DNA of 64,000 nt from positions 1,302,001-1,366,000 of the forward strand of contig NZ_CP041046.1 in assembly GCF_006385595.1 (NCBI RefSeq). The letters are read 5' to 3'. Numbering within the stretch: position 1 is the first letter of the stretch; each line of letters begins with the position of its first letter. The translations under genes and the position numbers were made by a program. The DNA is from Luteibacter pinisoli. Its GTDB lineage: Bacteria; Pseudomonadota; Gammaproteobacteria; Xanthomonadales; Rhodanobacteraceae. Below the pieces are notes generated by a model. It was not told the origin of the DNA. It was given only the letters and a program-made list of their open reading frames with translations, and made no database searches. This document shows, one piece after another, positions 42,817 to 51,129 of this stretch.

Positions 42817-43107
42817 TCACCAGTTGCGGTTGTGTTCGTTGGCCACGTCCGCGGCGAGGCGTATCTCGGTATCCGCCTGGCTCAACAGATCCTTCGCCCG
42901 GGCCGCATGGCCGCCCAGTGCGTCGTTGTTCGCCTGCTGGCCGCGGCTTATGGCCTGCCATGCCGCGACGATGTGTTGCTGCGCGTCGCGCAGGTTGCCG
43001 TGGCGCTCGCCGATATCGACGAACGGACGCTCCTGCGCCACAGCGGCGCAGCCGACGGAGACCACCGCGCCGAACAGCGCGCCGGCGAGGAAGACGTTTG
43101 CTTTCAT
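42817..43107 (-). CDS. Small exported protein of the copper-type operon
   Basis: 96 aa. N-terminal hydrophobic signal ends near VGCAAVAQ, so it may be a lipoprotein or Sec-cleaved. The mature part is alpha-helical with many Gln, Asn and His: LRDAQQHIVAAWQAISRGQQANNDAL, then ADVANEHNRNW. Function unknown. It is the first gene of the run and its stop is one base from the start of the multicopper oxidase, so translation is coupled. Confidence 0.68.
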   Translation of the reverse strand: MKANVFLAGALFGAVVSVGCAAVAQERPFVDIGERHGNLRDAQQHIVAAWQAISRGQQANNDALGGHAARAKDLLSQADTEIRLAADVANEHNRNW

Positions 43108-43217
43108 GATGTGCCCTTGACGATAGCCCCGGCCGAAGATGCCGGCAGGGCTATGGTCAGGGCGGGCGGGCCAGGGGTCTTTCCGGATCGCAGGGTTCGT
43201 TTCGGATTCGAACGCCC

Positions 43218-44894
43218 TTAGCGCAAGGCACCCATCCAGATGGCCACGGCCACGGCACCGCCATCGGCAATGCCCATGGCACGGTCGCCCAGGTACGCGG
43301 CGCGACCGGCACGGGCGTGCAGGGTGGCCGTGTCTTCGGCGCCGCGGGTGGCGGCGAGGTGCAGCGCCTCCAGCGCCTCGAACGGCGCGAGGTTCGCGTC
43401 GAGGGCGGCCTTATAGGCGTCGGCCGCCGGATACAACGCATCGAGCATGGTCCGGTCGCCGGCTTTCGCGCCGCCGAGATCGGCAATGGCATCCGCCGCC
43501 GCCTGCAGCGCCGCATGCCATTGGCGCGGTGTCGGCTCGGCCACGCCGGTGAGTTCGCGGGCGGCGCGCATGAGGCCGGTGGCGTAGAACGGCCCGGAGC
43601 TGCCGCCGATGGCCTGGCGCATCGCGTCGGCCATGCGGCGCAGCGCCGATTCCGGGGAATGCCATGCGTGGGCGGGCAGGGCGAGCACGGCCTCGGCACC
43701 GCGGCGCAGGCTGGCACCGAGGTCGCCATCGCCGGCTTTGGCATCGAGGTCGGTCAGCTCGTCTTCGGCGGCGAGGAGTGCCTGGGCGGCGGCGTGTGCT
43801 GCGCGGCGGACGGCCTCACCCGCCGGTGTGGACGAGGTGGTCACCGCCGCCTCGGCGGGCGCGTCCGCCACCTGGCGGATCGGTGCGTCGTTGAGCTGGC
43901 CACCGCCCGGCCAGGCCGGTGCGCTGGCCGGTGCGTCCAGCAGGCCGAGCAGCTCGTCGTCCACCTTCAGCAAGGACAGTGATGCGCCGGGCATATCCAG
44001 CGCGGTGAGAAAGTTGCCGCACCACGCGCGGGCCACGTTGATGCCTCGCCCGTGGAGCACGTGCAGGGCGCCGCGGAGCAGGATGTCCAGTTCCATGGGC
44101 GGCGTGGCGCCCAGCCCATTCACCAGCAAGGCCACGGTCTGGCCACGGGCGAGGGCGAGGTCGTCGATGATCGCGGAGAGCACCGTCTCGGCCAGGCCAT
44201 CGGCGGGAGCGATGGGGCCCTTGCGCACGCCGGGCTCGCCGTGGATACCGAGTCCGTATTCGATCTCTGTATCGCCCAGCTTAAATCCCGGACGGCCGGC
44301 GGCAGGGACGGTACAGGCGCCGAGCGCCACGCCCATCGAGCCCAGGCCTGTCGCGGCACGGCGGCCGAGGGCGGCCACGTCGGTGACGGATCGGCCGGCG
44401 GCAGCCGCGGCGCCGATCACTTTATGGATAAGCACGGTACCGGCGATGCCGCGCCGCTTGTCCGCCGCGACGGTATCGCGCAGGGCTACATCGTCCGCCA
44501 CGGTCACGATCTCGACGGGGATGCCTTCGCTACGCGCCATCTCCGCGGCCAGCCCGAAATTGAGCCGGTCGCCGGTGTAATTCTTCACGACAAGGACGGC
44601 GCCCGCGGTACCGCCAACGGTGCGAATGGCTGCAAGCACGGCGTCGACGCTCGGCGAGGTAAACACGTCGCCGGCGATCGCCGCTGCGAGCATGCCGTCA
44701 CCGACGTAGCCCGCGTGCGCGGGTTCATGGCCGCTGCCACCGCCCGAGAGGATGGCGACGGTGGCGTTCCCGTCGTACGCCTTGCGTACCACCACGTTCT
44801 GGTTCGAGAGCAGCGCCTGTCCGGGCGAGCGGGATACCGATCCTTCAAGCATCTCGCGGACGACATGGCGCGGATCGTTGATGATCTTCTTCAT
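43218..44894 (-). CDS. Dihydroxyacetone kinase, ATP-dependent (fused DhaK-DhaL)
   Basis: 558 aa single-chain enzyme phosphorylating dihydroxyacetone to DHAP. The DhaK domain (residues 1-330) has the substrate loop GGGSGHEPAHAGYVG near residue 51 and the His that forms a hemiaminal with substrate within it. The DhaL domain (about 350-558) binds ATP via DLDAKAGDGDLGASL near 395, with Asp-rich metal contacts. An Ala/Pro-rich linker joins them. The fused layout is that of the eukaryote/Citrobacter-type ATP-dependent kinase, not the PTS-dependent split subunits. Single-gene unit upstream of the copper operon, 35 bases after corA's unit. Confidence 0.93.
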   Translation of the reverse strand: MKKIINDPRHVVREMLEGSVSRSPGQALLSNQNVVVRKAYDGNATVAILSGGGSGHEPAHAGYVGDGMLAAAIAGDVFTSPSVDAVLAAIRTVGGTAGAVLVVKNYTGDRLNFGLAAEMARSEGIPVEIVTVADDVALRDTVAADKRRGIAGTVLIHKVIGAAAAAGRSVTDVAALGRRAATGLGSMGVALGACTVPAAGRPGFKLGDTEIEYGLGIHGEPGVRKGPIAPADGLAETVLSAIIDDLALARGQTVALLVNGLGATPPMELDILLRGALHVLHGRGINVARAWCGNFLTALDMPGASLSLLKVDDELLGLLDAPASAPAWPGGGQLNDAPIRQVADAPAEAAVTTSSTPAGEAVRRAAHAAAQALLAAEDELTDLDAKAGDGDLGASLRRGAEAVLALPAHAWHSPESALRRMADAMRQAIGGSSGPFYATGLMRAARELTGVAEPTPRQWHAALQAAADAIADLGGAKAGDRTMLDALYPAADAYKAALDANLAPFEALEALHLAATRGAEDTATLHARAGRAAYLGDRAMGIADGGAVAVAIWMGALR

Positions 44895-44929
44895 GGTGTA
44901 CCGGAGCCTTTGCGTAGCGACGCGTTATT

Positions 44930-45982
44930 TCAAAACCAGCGGTTCTTCTTCAGCATGATGAAGATGCCGCCGACGATGCAGGCCACGAGGCAGGTGATCG
45001 CGGGGTACGCCCAGGGCTTATCCAGCTCCGGCATGTGTGCGAAGTTCATGCCGTACCAGCTCGTGATCAAGGTAGGCGCCGCCAGCATGGCCGCCCAGCC
45101 CGCCAGCTTCTTCATCACTTCGTTCTGGCCGAAGGTGACGAGGGCGAGGTTCACGCCAATGGCCGCGCCGAGCATTTCGCGCATGGCGGAAATGGATTCG
45201 TTGACGCGGAACACGTGGTCATAAATGTCGCGGAAATAAGCGCGAAGCTCGTCGTGGATGAGGTGCGGGTGCAGGCGCACCAGCTGGGCGACGATGTCCT
45301 GCAGCGGTGCCACCGCCAGGCGTAGCGTCATCAGTTCGCGCTGCATGTCGTACAGCCGCTTGATGGTCTGGCGGTTGTAGGTTTCCGCGAAAATATCGTT
45401 CTCGAGCTCGTGCAGTTCCGTTCGGAAATCGCGAACGATCGGCAGGAAGTTGTCGACGATGAAATCGAGCACGGCATAGAGCGCATAGCTTGGCCCCATC
45501 GCCAGCAGCTCGGGCGTCTGCTCGCAGCTGCGGCGCGCCGGGGCATACGACAGCGAGGCGCCGTGGCGCACCGTCATGAAGTAGCGGCGGCCAAGGAAGA
45601 TCTGCGTTTCACCGAAGGCGATATTGCCACCGACCAGCTGGGCCGTCTGCGCCACGATGAACAGCGAGTCGCCATAGGTTTCGATCTTGGTGCGCTGGTG
45701 GGCCAGCTGCGCATCCTCGATGGCCAGGTCGTGCAGGTCGAACTCTTCCTGCAGCTTCAGCAGCAGTGCCTCGTCCGGCTCATGCAGGCCCACCCACACG
45801 AAGGTATCCGGTTCCTTCAGCACATCGCTGATGGCGTCGATGGAGATATCGCCAATCCGCTTGCCATTCGTCCGGTAAGCGACGCAGTTGACGATCATGC
45901 CGCCGGACGAGCTGACGGTGGTGGGTTCGGGGATCAGGGGAAGGGTAGCCATGGTCGGGAATGATGCCGTGGGTAGGTCCAT
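44930..45982 (-). CDS. corA: CorA-family magnesium/divalent cation transporter
   Basis: 350 aa, typical for CorA. A large soluble N-terminal domain is followed by two membrane helices at the end. The signature YGMNFAHMPEL lies between helices (near residue 315), and the C-terminus is short and basic (MLKKNRWF). Forms pentameric channels in the inner membrane. The ATG at 45982 has no clear ribosome site; ATG 45952 (MATLPL) is equally likely. It is divergent from the unknown gene at 46170, with a 187-base gap in which I see no gene. Confidence 0.93.
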   Translation of the reverse strand: MDLPTASFPTMATLPLIPEPTTVSSSGGMIVNCVAYRTNGKRIGDISIDAISDVLKEPDTFVWVGLHEPDEALLLKLQEEFDLHDLAIEDAQLAHQRTKIETYGDSLFIVAQTAQLVGGNIAFGETQIFLGRRYFMTVRHGASLSYAPARRSCEQTPELLAMGPSYALYAVLDFIVDNFLPIVRDFRTELHELENDIFAETYNRQTIKRLYDMQRELMTLRLAVAPLQDIVAQLVRLHPHLIHDELRAYFRDIYDHVFRVNESISAMREMLGAAIGVNLALVTFGQNEVMKKLAGWAAMLAAPTLITSWYGMNFAHMPELDKPWAYPAITCLVACIVGGIFIMLKKNRWF

Positions 45983-46169
45983 GCGGCAACGCCAGCTCAG
46001 GCAGGGCCTGATGAGCGTGGGCGGTGCCTCACGAAATGGCTAGGGAGTGGCCCGATGTGGGCCCCTGGCCCATTTTTATACCGTAGCAGGGCGTTGGTTT
46101 CGTGACGGGCAAGTTCTTGCGCCGCCCACGAGCCTCGCCCAAGGACCCCCACTTCAAGGAGCGAACCCC

Positions 46170-47561
46170 ATGGCCACTACAGCGCTGCCGAAACTGCCCT
46201 TCACCTACGCCGTCTGGAAGAAGGACACCAACCTCACGATTTCCATCACCGACCCCACCGGCAAGGCGAAATTCGCCGTACTCGATAAAGCCGTCGACGC
46301 CTATATCAAGGCACCGACGCAGGCCGCCCTCACCACCCTGCGCAACGCCTTGCTCGACTGGACCAATCACAAGGACAAGAGCGGCGGTGCCGGCGCCTGG
46401 AAGAAGAGCGACCGCAACAGGAAGCTCACGCTGACGGCGCTCTACAGCGCTATCTGCGGCGAAGGCGATACCGACAAGGGGCAGGGCATCCCGGACTTCA
46501 TGAGCGAGGGCATGGTCAACGCCCGGCTTGGCATCCTGTACCTCTTCGGCAACCTGGCGTGCGACGAGGGTAAGTACCGGATCATTACCAACGGCCTGCT
46601 CGATCTCAACGGCAAGGGCGCAGGCACCATCGGCAAGGCGGTGAAGCGCACGACCGAGGCAGCCCAGCTGCTCATGCCGCTGCCAGCATCGAACCCGGAG
46701 CGCGTCGCGCACCGCAACCGGGTGTCGAAGGCCTTGCAGGGCGTTGCCGGCGCGGTAACCGAGGCGGTGTTTACCCAGCTCGCCGCCGGTGAAGACGATG
46801 GCGAAGGCAGCAAGACCGAGGCGATCTGGAACGCGATTCCCGGCGGCCTGCAGATGGTCTGCGACCATATCGCCGAGAAGGTGATGGACCAGATGTCGCC
46901 CTTCCTCGCCAATGGCGTGGCGGCCGCGACGGGCCTGGTCAGTGCCCTCAGCGCGGGCTGCGACCGGTTCAGGGTCTACGCGCGCGGCAAGGGCGTGGTG
47001 CTGGTGCCTGGTGTTCCGACCAGCACCATCGATGGCATCAAGCGTGCGATGGACATCAGTCTGGCGGGCGAGGTGTACCAGGTGCTGAAGAGCGGTGCGG
47101 CGCTCACCCTGGAAGGGCTGACCGCGGGCCTTGCCGGCGCCATCGCGGGGATCGCCTTCTCGGCGATCGAGGCCCTCGTCGCCTTTGCGCAGAAGGCGCA
47201 CGACTTCTACCGCATCCGCCTGTTCCTGATCGACGCGAAGGCCATGTGGGCACAGAAGGACAAGCCCAGCTCGCTGCATCGCCAGCCGTACGCATTCAAT
47301 CGCTGGTACCGCAAAACGGCAATGCGCGTGCCGGTGATCCCGGTGCTCACCCTCAACAGCGGCATCTGCGGCGACAAGATGCGCATGCTTTGCCTGTTCA
47401 GCAACGAGGGCGAGGTGATCACCCAGAAGGCCTTCGATGCAGGCGTGGCCTACATCGACAGGATCAAGGCCTGGGGCGCCACATACCTGGCCGACGGTGG
47501 CTACACCTTCACCAGCACGGACAAGCTGGTGGCCGAACTGATCAAACCCGTGAAAGTGTGA
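46170..47561 (+). CDS. Uncharacterised protein of 463 aa with a central hydrophobic segment
   Basis: Starts at ATG 46170 with AAGGAG 8 bases upstream; longer frames upstream are not supported. No signal peptide. Residues 1-140 are polar and contain FTYAVWKKDTNLTISITD and AWKKSDRNRKLTLTALYSAI. Residues about 315-340 form one Ala/Gly-rich hydrophobic helix (GLTAGLAGAIAGIAFSAIEAL). The last 130 residues are mixed alpha/beta with LHRQPYAFNRWYRKTAMRVP. No family is recognised. Internal hydrophobic helix without export signal recalls secreted effectors or toxins, but there is no immunity gene, VgrG, PAAR or Rhs neighbour. It is divergent from corA and abuts the DUF4105 gene. Confidence 0.7.
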   Translation: MATTALPKLPFTYAVWKKDTNLTISITDPTGKAKFAVLDKAVDAYIKAPTQAALTTLRNALLDWTNHKDKSGGAGAWKKSDRNRKLTLTALYSAICGEGDTDKGQGIPDFMSEGMVNARLGILYLFGNLACDEGKYRIITNGLLDLNGKGAGTIGKAVKRTTEAAQLLMPLPASNPERVAHRNRVSKALQGVAGAVTEAVFTQLAAGEDDGEGSKTEAIWNAIPGGLQMVCDHIAEKVMDQMSPFLANGVAAATGLVSALSAGCDRFRVYARGKGVVLVPGVPTSTIDGIKRAMDISLAGEVYQVLKSGAALTLEGLTAGLAGAIAGIAFSAIEALVAFAQKAHDFYRIRLFLIDAKAMWAQKDKPSSLHRQPYAFNRWYRKTAMRVPVIPVLTLNSGICGDKMRMLCLFSNEGEVITQKAFDAGVAYIDRIKAWGATYLADGGYTFTSTDKLVAELIKPVKV

Positions 47562-48761
47562 TCAGTCGTGCCGGCGGCACAGGCTGGCGAACAGCGCGGC
47601 CCAGCAGGGCAGTGCGAACAGCAGCCACGGCATGTTCCGTTGCGGGAAATCCGGCCACAGGTGCAGGAGCACGGCGATGACGCAGGCGGCAAAGGAGAGG
47701 CCGGTGACGCGTGACGCCAGGCGGCTCATCGGGCGGCCGGCACGACGCAGCCGCCAGATGCCCGGGATGACCAGTAACGCGAACGGCTGGTAGGCCAGGA
47801 GGTTGAAGTTACCCCAGGCCGAGCGGTGCAAGGTCAGCGTCCACAGGCCGAGCATGAACAGGCCGGCCACGCCCACGAAGACGGTGTAGAGCGTGCCCGC
47901 GGCGACAAACACGCCGCGGGCACCGCGGTGACGGGTGAACGCAGGCAGGGCCAGCGGCACGGCCAGCACCAGGCCGGCGATCAGCAGGGGCCAGCGCAGG
48001 TCCGGCGCCTTGTCCGGCGGCGGCACGAGGGTCGCGTCGGCCACGGCCTCGTTCTTCAGCACGAGCGGCTTGCCGTCCACCTGGGTCTTGTTGAGCAGGT
48101 CTTCCAGCTCCATCGGCAGGAAGGCTTCGCGCCAGCGGTTCATCGGCTGGTCCGCGAAGGGTCCCAGGCCGAGGTCCATGCCCAGCATCAGCCACGCCTG
48201 GTTGCTCATCAGCCGCGCGGTCTGTTCGCGATACGTCATGCCACCGGGCACCTCGGCCCACTGGTGGCTGATGGCACCGCCCAGCGCCGCATCCAGCGCA
48301 TCGCGGACGCGCGTGGTGCAGTTGTCCACGTAGTAGTCGTAGTTGTAGCCGGCGTTTTCGGGGCGGATGTTCCACAGCAGGAACCGCCGCAGCGATTCCT
48401 TCTGCGCATCGTCCAGCGCCAGTACCTGGCGGTGCACGTAACGCCCTTCGCCCTTGTAGAAGTCAACGTCGGACGCGGTGGTCTCCGCGTCCATGCGGTA
48501 GGCCATGATGCCGCGCGCGAAATTCAGGATAAAACCATCCTGGTCGAAATCGAACACGCCGTAATTGAAGGCGATGGCCTCGCCACTGACGGTGTCACGC
48601 ACTTCGAGCGCGTCGTGACCGAAGCGCTCCCAATAGATGTCGCCCGGCCCGTAGGTCAGCAGCGAGATCTCGATGTTCGAGGCCGGCGCATCCACGATCC
48701 CCGCGCGGGCGAGCGCGGGGAACAGGCACAGGGCCAGCAGGAAAAGCAGCGGATAACGCAT
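47562..48761 (-). CDS. DUF4105 / Lnb-like periplasmic-thiol and membrane protein
   Basis: 399 aa. Signal peptide (residues 1-20), then a DUF4105 domain with IEISLLTYGPGDIYWERFGHDALEV (His49) and NYDYYVDNCTTRVRD (Cys148). This is the papain-like His/Cys pair of the family. Five membrane helices follow (about 256-273, 283-305, 315-330, 350-367, 375-393). This architecture matches Lnb, the lipoprotein N-acyltransferase described in Bacteroides. Its start overlaps the corC stop (TGATG), so it is in the miaB-phoH-ybeY-corC operon, at the place where lnt commonly lies. Its stop codon abuts that of the opposing gene. Confidence 0.85.
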   Translation of the reverse strand: MRYPLLFLLALCLFPALARAGIVDAPASNIEISLLTYGPGDIYWERFGHDALEVRDTVSGEAIAFNYGVFDFDQDGFILNFARGIMAYRMDAETTASDVDFYKGEGRYVHRQVLALDDAQKESLRRFLLWNIRPENAGYNYDYYVDNCTTRVRDALDAALGGAISHQWAEVPGGMTYREQTARLMSNQAWLMLGMDLGLGPFADQPMNRWREAFLPMELEDLLNKTQVDGKPLVLKNEAVADATLVPPPDKAPDLRWPLLIAGLVLAVPLALPAFTRHRGARGVFVAAGTLYTVFVGVAGLFMLGLWTLTLHRSAWGNFNLLAYQPFALLVIPGIWRLRRAGRPMSRLASRVTGLSFAACVIAVLLHLWPDFPQRNMPWLLFALPCWAALFASLCRRHD

Positions 48762-49612
48762 CAGCCTTCGGAGCCCACCCGGCTGACGTGGAACTGCTGC
48801 ACGCGACGGTCGTCCGCTTCGGTCACGCGGAACAGGAAGTCGCCCACGGTGATCTCTTCGCCCACGGTCGGCAGATGGCCGAACTCGGAGGTGACCATGC
48901 CACCGATGGTGTCGAACTCCTCGTCGGAGAAGTGCGCGCCGGTTTCGTCGTTGAAGTCCGAGATGGGTGCCAGCGCGCTGACGGTGAGGGCACCGTTGTC
49001 CAGCGGCAGCATCAGGATCGGGTCTTCCTCGTCGTCGTGCTCGTCGTCGATTTCGCCGACGATCTGCTCGAGGACGTCTTCGATGGTGATGAGGCCGGCG
49101 ACGCCGCCGTATTCATCGACCACCAGCGCCATGTGGTTGCGCGTCAGGCGGAACTCCGCCAGCAGCACGTTCAGGCGCATGGATTCAGGGATGAGCACCG
49201 CGGGGCGGAGCAGGCCACGGATATCGCTGCACTCGGCCTTGCCGAAGTACTTCAGCAGATCCTTGGCGAGCAGGATGCCCAGCACCTCGTCCTTGTCTTC
49301 GCCATGCACCGGGAAGCGCGAATGGCCGGACTCGACGACGGCGGCAAGGATATCGGGAAGGGGGGCGTCGATCGGCAGGCTGACAATCTGGGCGCGAGGC
49401 ACCATGACATCGTCGACACTGAGCTCGGTCACCTTGATCGCACCCTCGACCATGGTCAGGGTGTCGTTGGAGAGGAGGCCGTTGACCTGCGCGTTGCGCA
49501 GCTCCTCGATCAGTTCACCGCGGTTGCGCGGTTCGCTGGAAAACAGATGGCCCAGTCGGTCCCACCAGGATCGGTGAGCCGGGCCGTTGGTACTACCAGG
49601 GTCCTCGTTCAT
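48761..49612 (-). CDS. corC: CorC/HlyC family protein with CBS pair
   Basis: 283 aa, cytoplasmic. Two CBS domains (about residues 65-185) include VMVPRAQIVSLP and HSRFPVHGEDKDEVLGILLAKDLL, followed by NHMALVVDEYGGVAGLITIEDVLEQIVGEI. The CorC_HlyC domain is at the C-terminus (about 200-280). Thought to modulate Mg2+/Co2+ efflux. Gene order ybeZ-ybeY-corC is conserved with E. coli (where it is ybeX). It ends one base into the next gene. Confidence 0.95.
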   Translation of the reverse strand: MNEDPGSTNGPAHRSWWDRLGHLFSSEPRNRGELIEELRNAQVNGLLSNDTLTMVEGAIKVTELSVDDVMVPRAQIVSLPIDAPLPDILAAVVESGHSRFPVHGEDKDEVLGILLAKDLLKYFGKAECSDIRGLLRPAVLIPESMRLNVLLAEFRLTRNHMALVVDEYGGVAGLITIEDVLEQIVGEIDDEHDDEEDPILMLPLDNGALTVSALAPISDFNDETGAHFSDEEFDTIGGMVTSEFGHLPTVGEEITVGDFLFRVTEADDRRVQQFHVSRVGSEG

Positions 49613-49675
49613 TACTCTTTGATGTGCAGCCCAGACCGGGCGGAAGGGTCAGTCTACTGGAATTTCCGTGACGGT

Positions 49676-50143
49676 TCAGGGCACGGTGTAGGGGTCGGCG
49701 ATCCCGAGGCCGGCCAGGATCCGGGTCTCCAGGGCCTCCATCGCCTCGGCTTCGGCGTCCACGATGTGGTCGTAGCCGAGCAGGTGCAGGGTGCCGTGGA
49801 CGGTCATGTGGGCCCAGTGCTCGGCCGGCTTCTTGCCCTGTTCGGCGGCCTCGCGGGCCACCACGGGGGCGCAGATCACCAGGTCGCCGATCAGCGGCAA
49901 CACCACGCCGGGCGGGAGTTCCACCGGGAACGAGAGCACATTGGTCGCATAGTCGCGGCCCCGGTACTGCAGGTTCAGGGCCTGGCCTTCCTCGGCATCG
50001 ACGATGCGGATGGACACCTCGGTGGCCTTGCGGCGGCGGGCACCCTTCAGGGCGGCCTCGACCCAGCGACGGAAGCTGGCCGATGCGGGAATACCCTTAC
50101 GCGACGCGGTGGCATAGCCCACCGCCACATCGACCTGGCTCAC
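49676..50143 (-). CDS. ybeY: rRNA maturation endoribonuclease
   Basis: 155 aa single-strand-specific RNase acting in 16S rRNA 3'-end maturation and ribosome quality control. The zinc site HMTVHGTLHLLGYDH (HxxxHxxxxxH, near residue 115) is intact, and YRGRDYATNVLSFP is conserved. GTG 50143 overlaps the PhoH stop by 4 bases. The length is normal. Confidence 0.96.
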   Translation of the reverse strand: MSQVDVAVGYATASRKGIPASASFRRWVEAALKGARRRKATEVSIRIVDAEEGQALNLQYRGRDYATNVLSFPVELPPGVVLPLIGDLVICAPVVAREAAEQGKKPAEHWAHMTVHGTLHLLGYDHIVDAEAEAMEALETRILAGLGIADPYTVP

Positions 50144-51129
50144 TCGCCTTCGTCCTGCTTGTGCTCGAAGGCCTCGTAGGCGCGCACGATCTTCGCCACC
50201 AGCGGATGGCGGACCACGTCGCGCGAGGTGAAGAAGGTGAAGCTGATGCCATCCACGCCGCGCAGCACTTCCACGGCGTGGCGCAGGCCGGAGCGGATAT
50301 GCCGGGGCAGGTCCACCTGGGAGACATCGCCGGTGATCACCGCCACCGAGCCGAAGCCGATGCGGGTGAGGAACATCTTCATCTGCTCGACCGTGGTGTT
50401 CTGGGCTTCGTCAAGGATGACGTAGGAATCATTGAGCGTGCGGCCGCGCATGTAGGCGAGCGGGGCGATCTCGATGACGTTGCGCTCGATCAGCTTGGCC
50501 ACCTTCTCGAAGCCGACCATCTCGTACAGCGCGTCGTACAGCGGGCGCAGGTAGGGGTCGATCTTCTGGCTGAGGTCGCCGGGCAGGAAGCCGAGCTTCT
50601 CGCCCGCTTCCACCGCCGGGCGGACCAGCAGGATGCGCTGCACGCGGCTGGCCTCGAGGGCTTCCACGGCGCTGGCCACGGCGAGGTAGGTCTTGCCGGT
50701 ACCGGCCGGGCCGACGCCGAAGTTGATGTCGTGGGTGGTGATCGCGTGCAGGTAGCGGGCCTGGTTGGGGCCGCGACCCTTGATCACGCCGCGCTTCACC
50801 TTGATGACCACTTCCTGGGCGGACTCGGCAGCCTGCTCGTTCAGTGCGTCCACGCCGGACTCGGCCAGGCGCACGTTGATCACCTGGCCGTTGAGCACTT
50901 CGGTCTCGGTCGCGTCGTAGAGGGCGCGGATGACCTGCTCGCCGGCTTTCGCCGAGGGCTCGTCGCCAATCACCCGGAACACGTTGCCGCGGTGGTCGAT
51001 CTCGATGCCCAGGCGCAGCTCAATCTGGCGGATGTGCTCATCGAGCGGACCGCAGAGGTTGGCGAGGCGGGCGTTGTCTTCGGGGTCGAGGACGAAATCG
51101 CGCTGGGACAGCTGGCTCATGGTGTTCAC
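50140..51129 (-). CDS. ybeZ: PhoH-like ATPase
   Basis: 329 aa. Walker A GPAGTGKTYLAVAS (near residue 137) and Walker B VILDEAQNTT (near 240) mark the PhoH ATPase core. It partners YbeY in RNA metabolism. The GTG start at 51129 overlaps the miaB stop by 4 bases; ATG 51120 (MSQLSQRDF) is equally possible. Operon order miaB-phoH-ybeY-corC. Confidence 0.95.
   Translation of the reverse strand: MNTMSQLSQRDFVLDPEDNARLANLCGPLDEHIRQIELRLGIEIDHRGNVFRVIGDEPSAKAGEQVIRALYDATETEVLNGQVINVRLAESGVDALNEQAAESAQEVVIKVKRGVIKGRGPNQARYLHAITTHDINFGVGPAGTGKTYLAVASAVEALEASRVQRILLVRPAVEAGEKLGFLPGDLSQKIDPYLRPLYDALYEMVGFEKVAKLIERNVIEIAPLAYMRGRTLNDSYVILDEAQNTTVEQMKMFLTRIGFGSVAVITGDVSQVDLPRHIRSGLRHAVEVLRGVDGISFTFFTSRDVVRHPLVAKIVRAYEAFEHKQDEGE

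Noticed and set aside
41238..43109. Plus-strand 623-codon frame across the copper-type operon
   Set aside because: Runs antisense to three well supported genes and has no motif; a GC-bias artefact.
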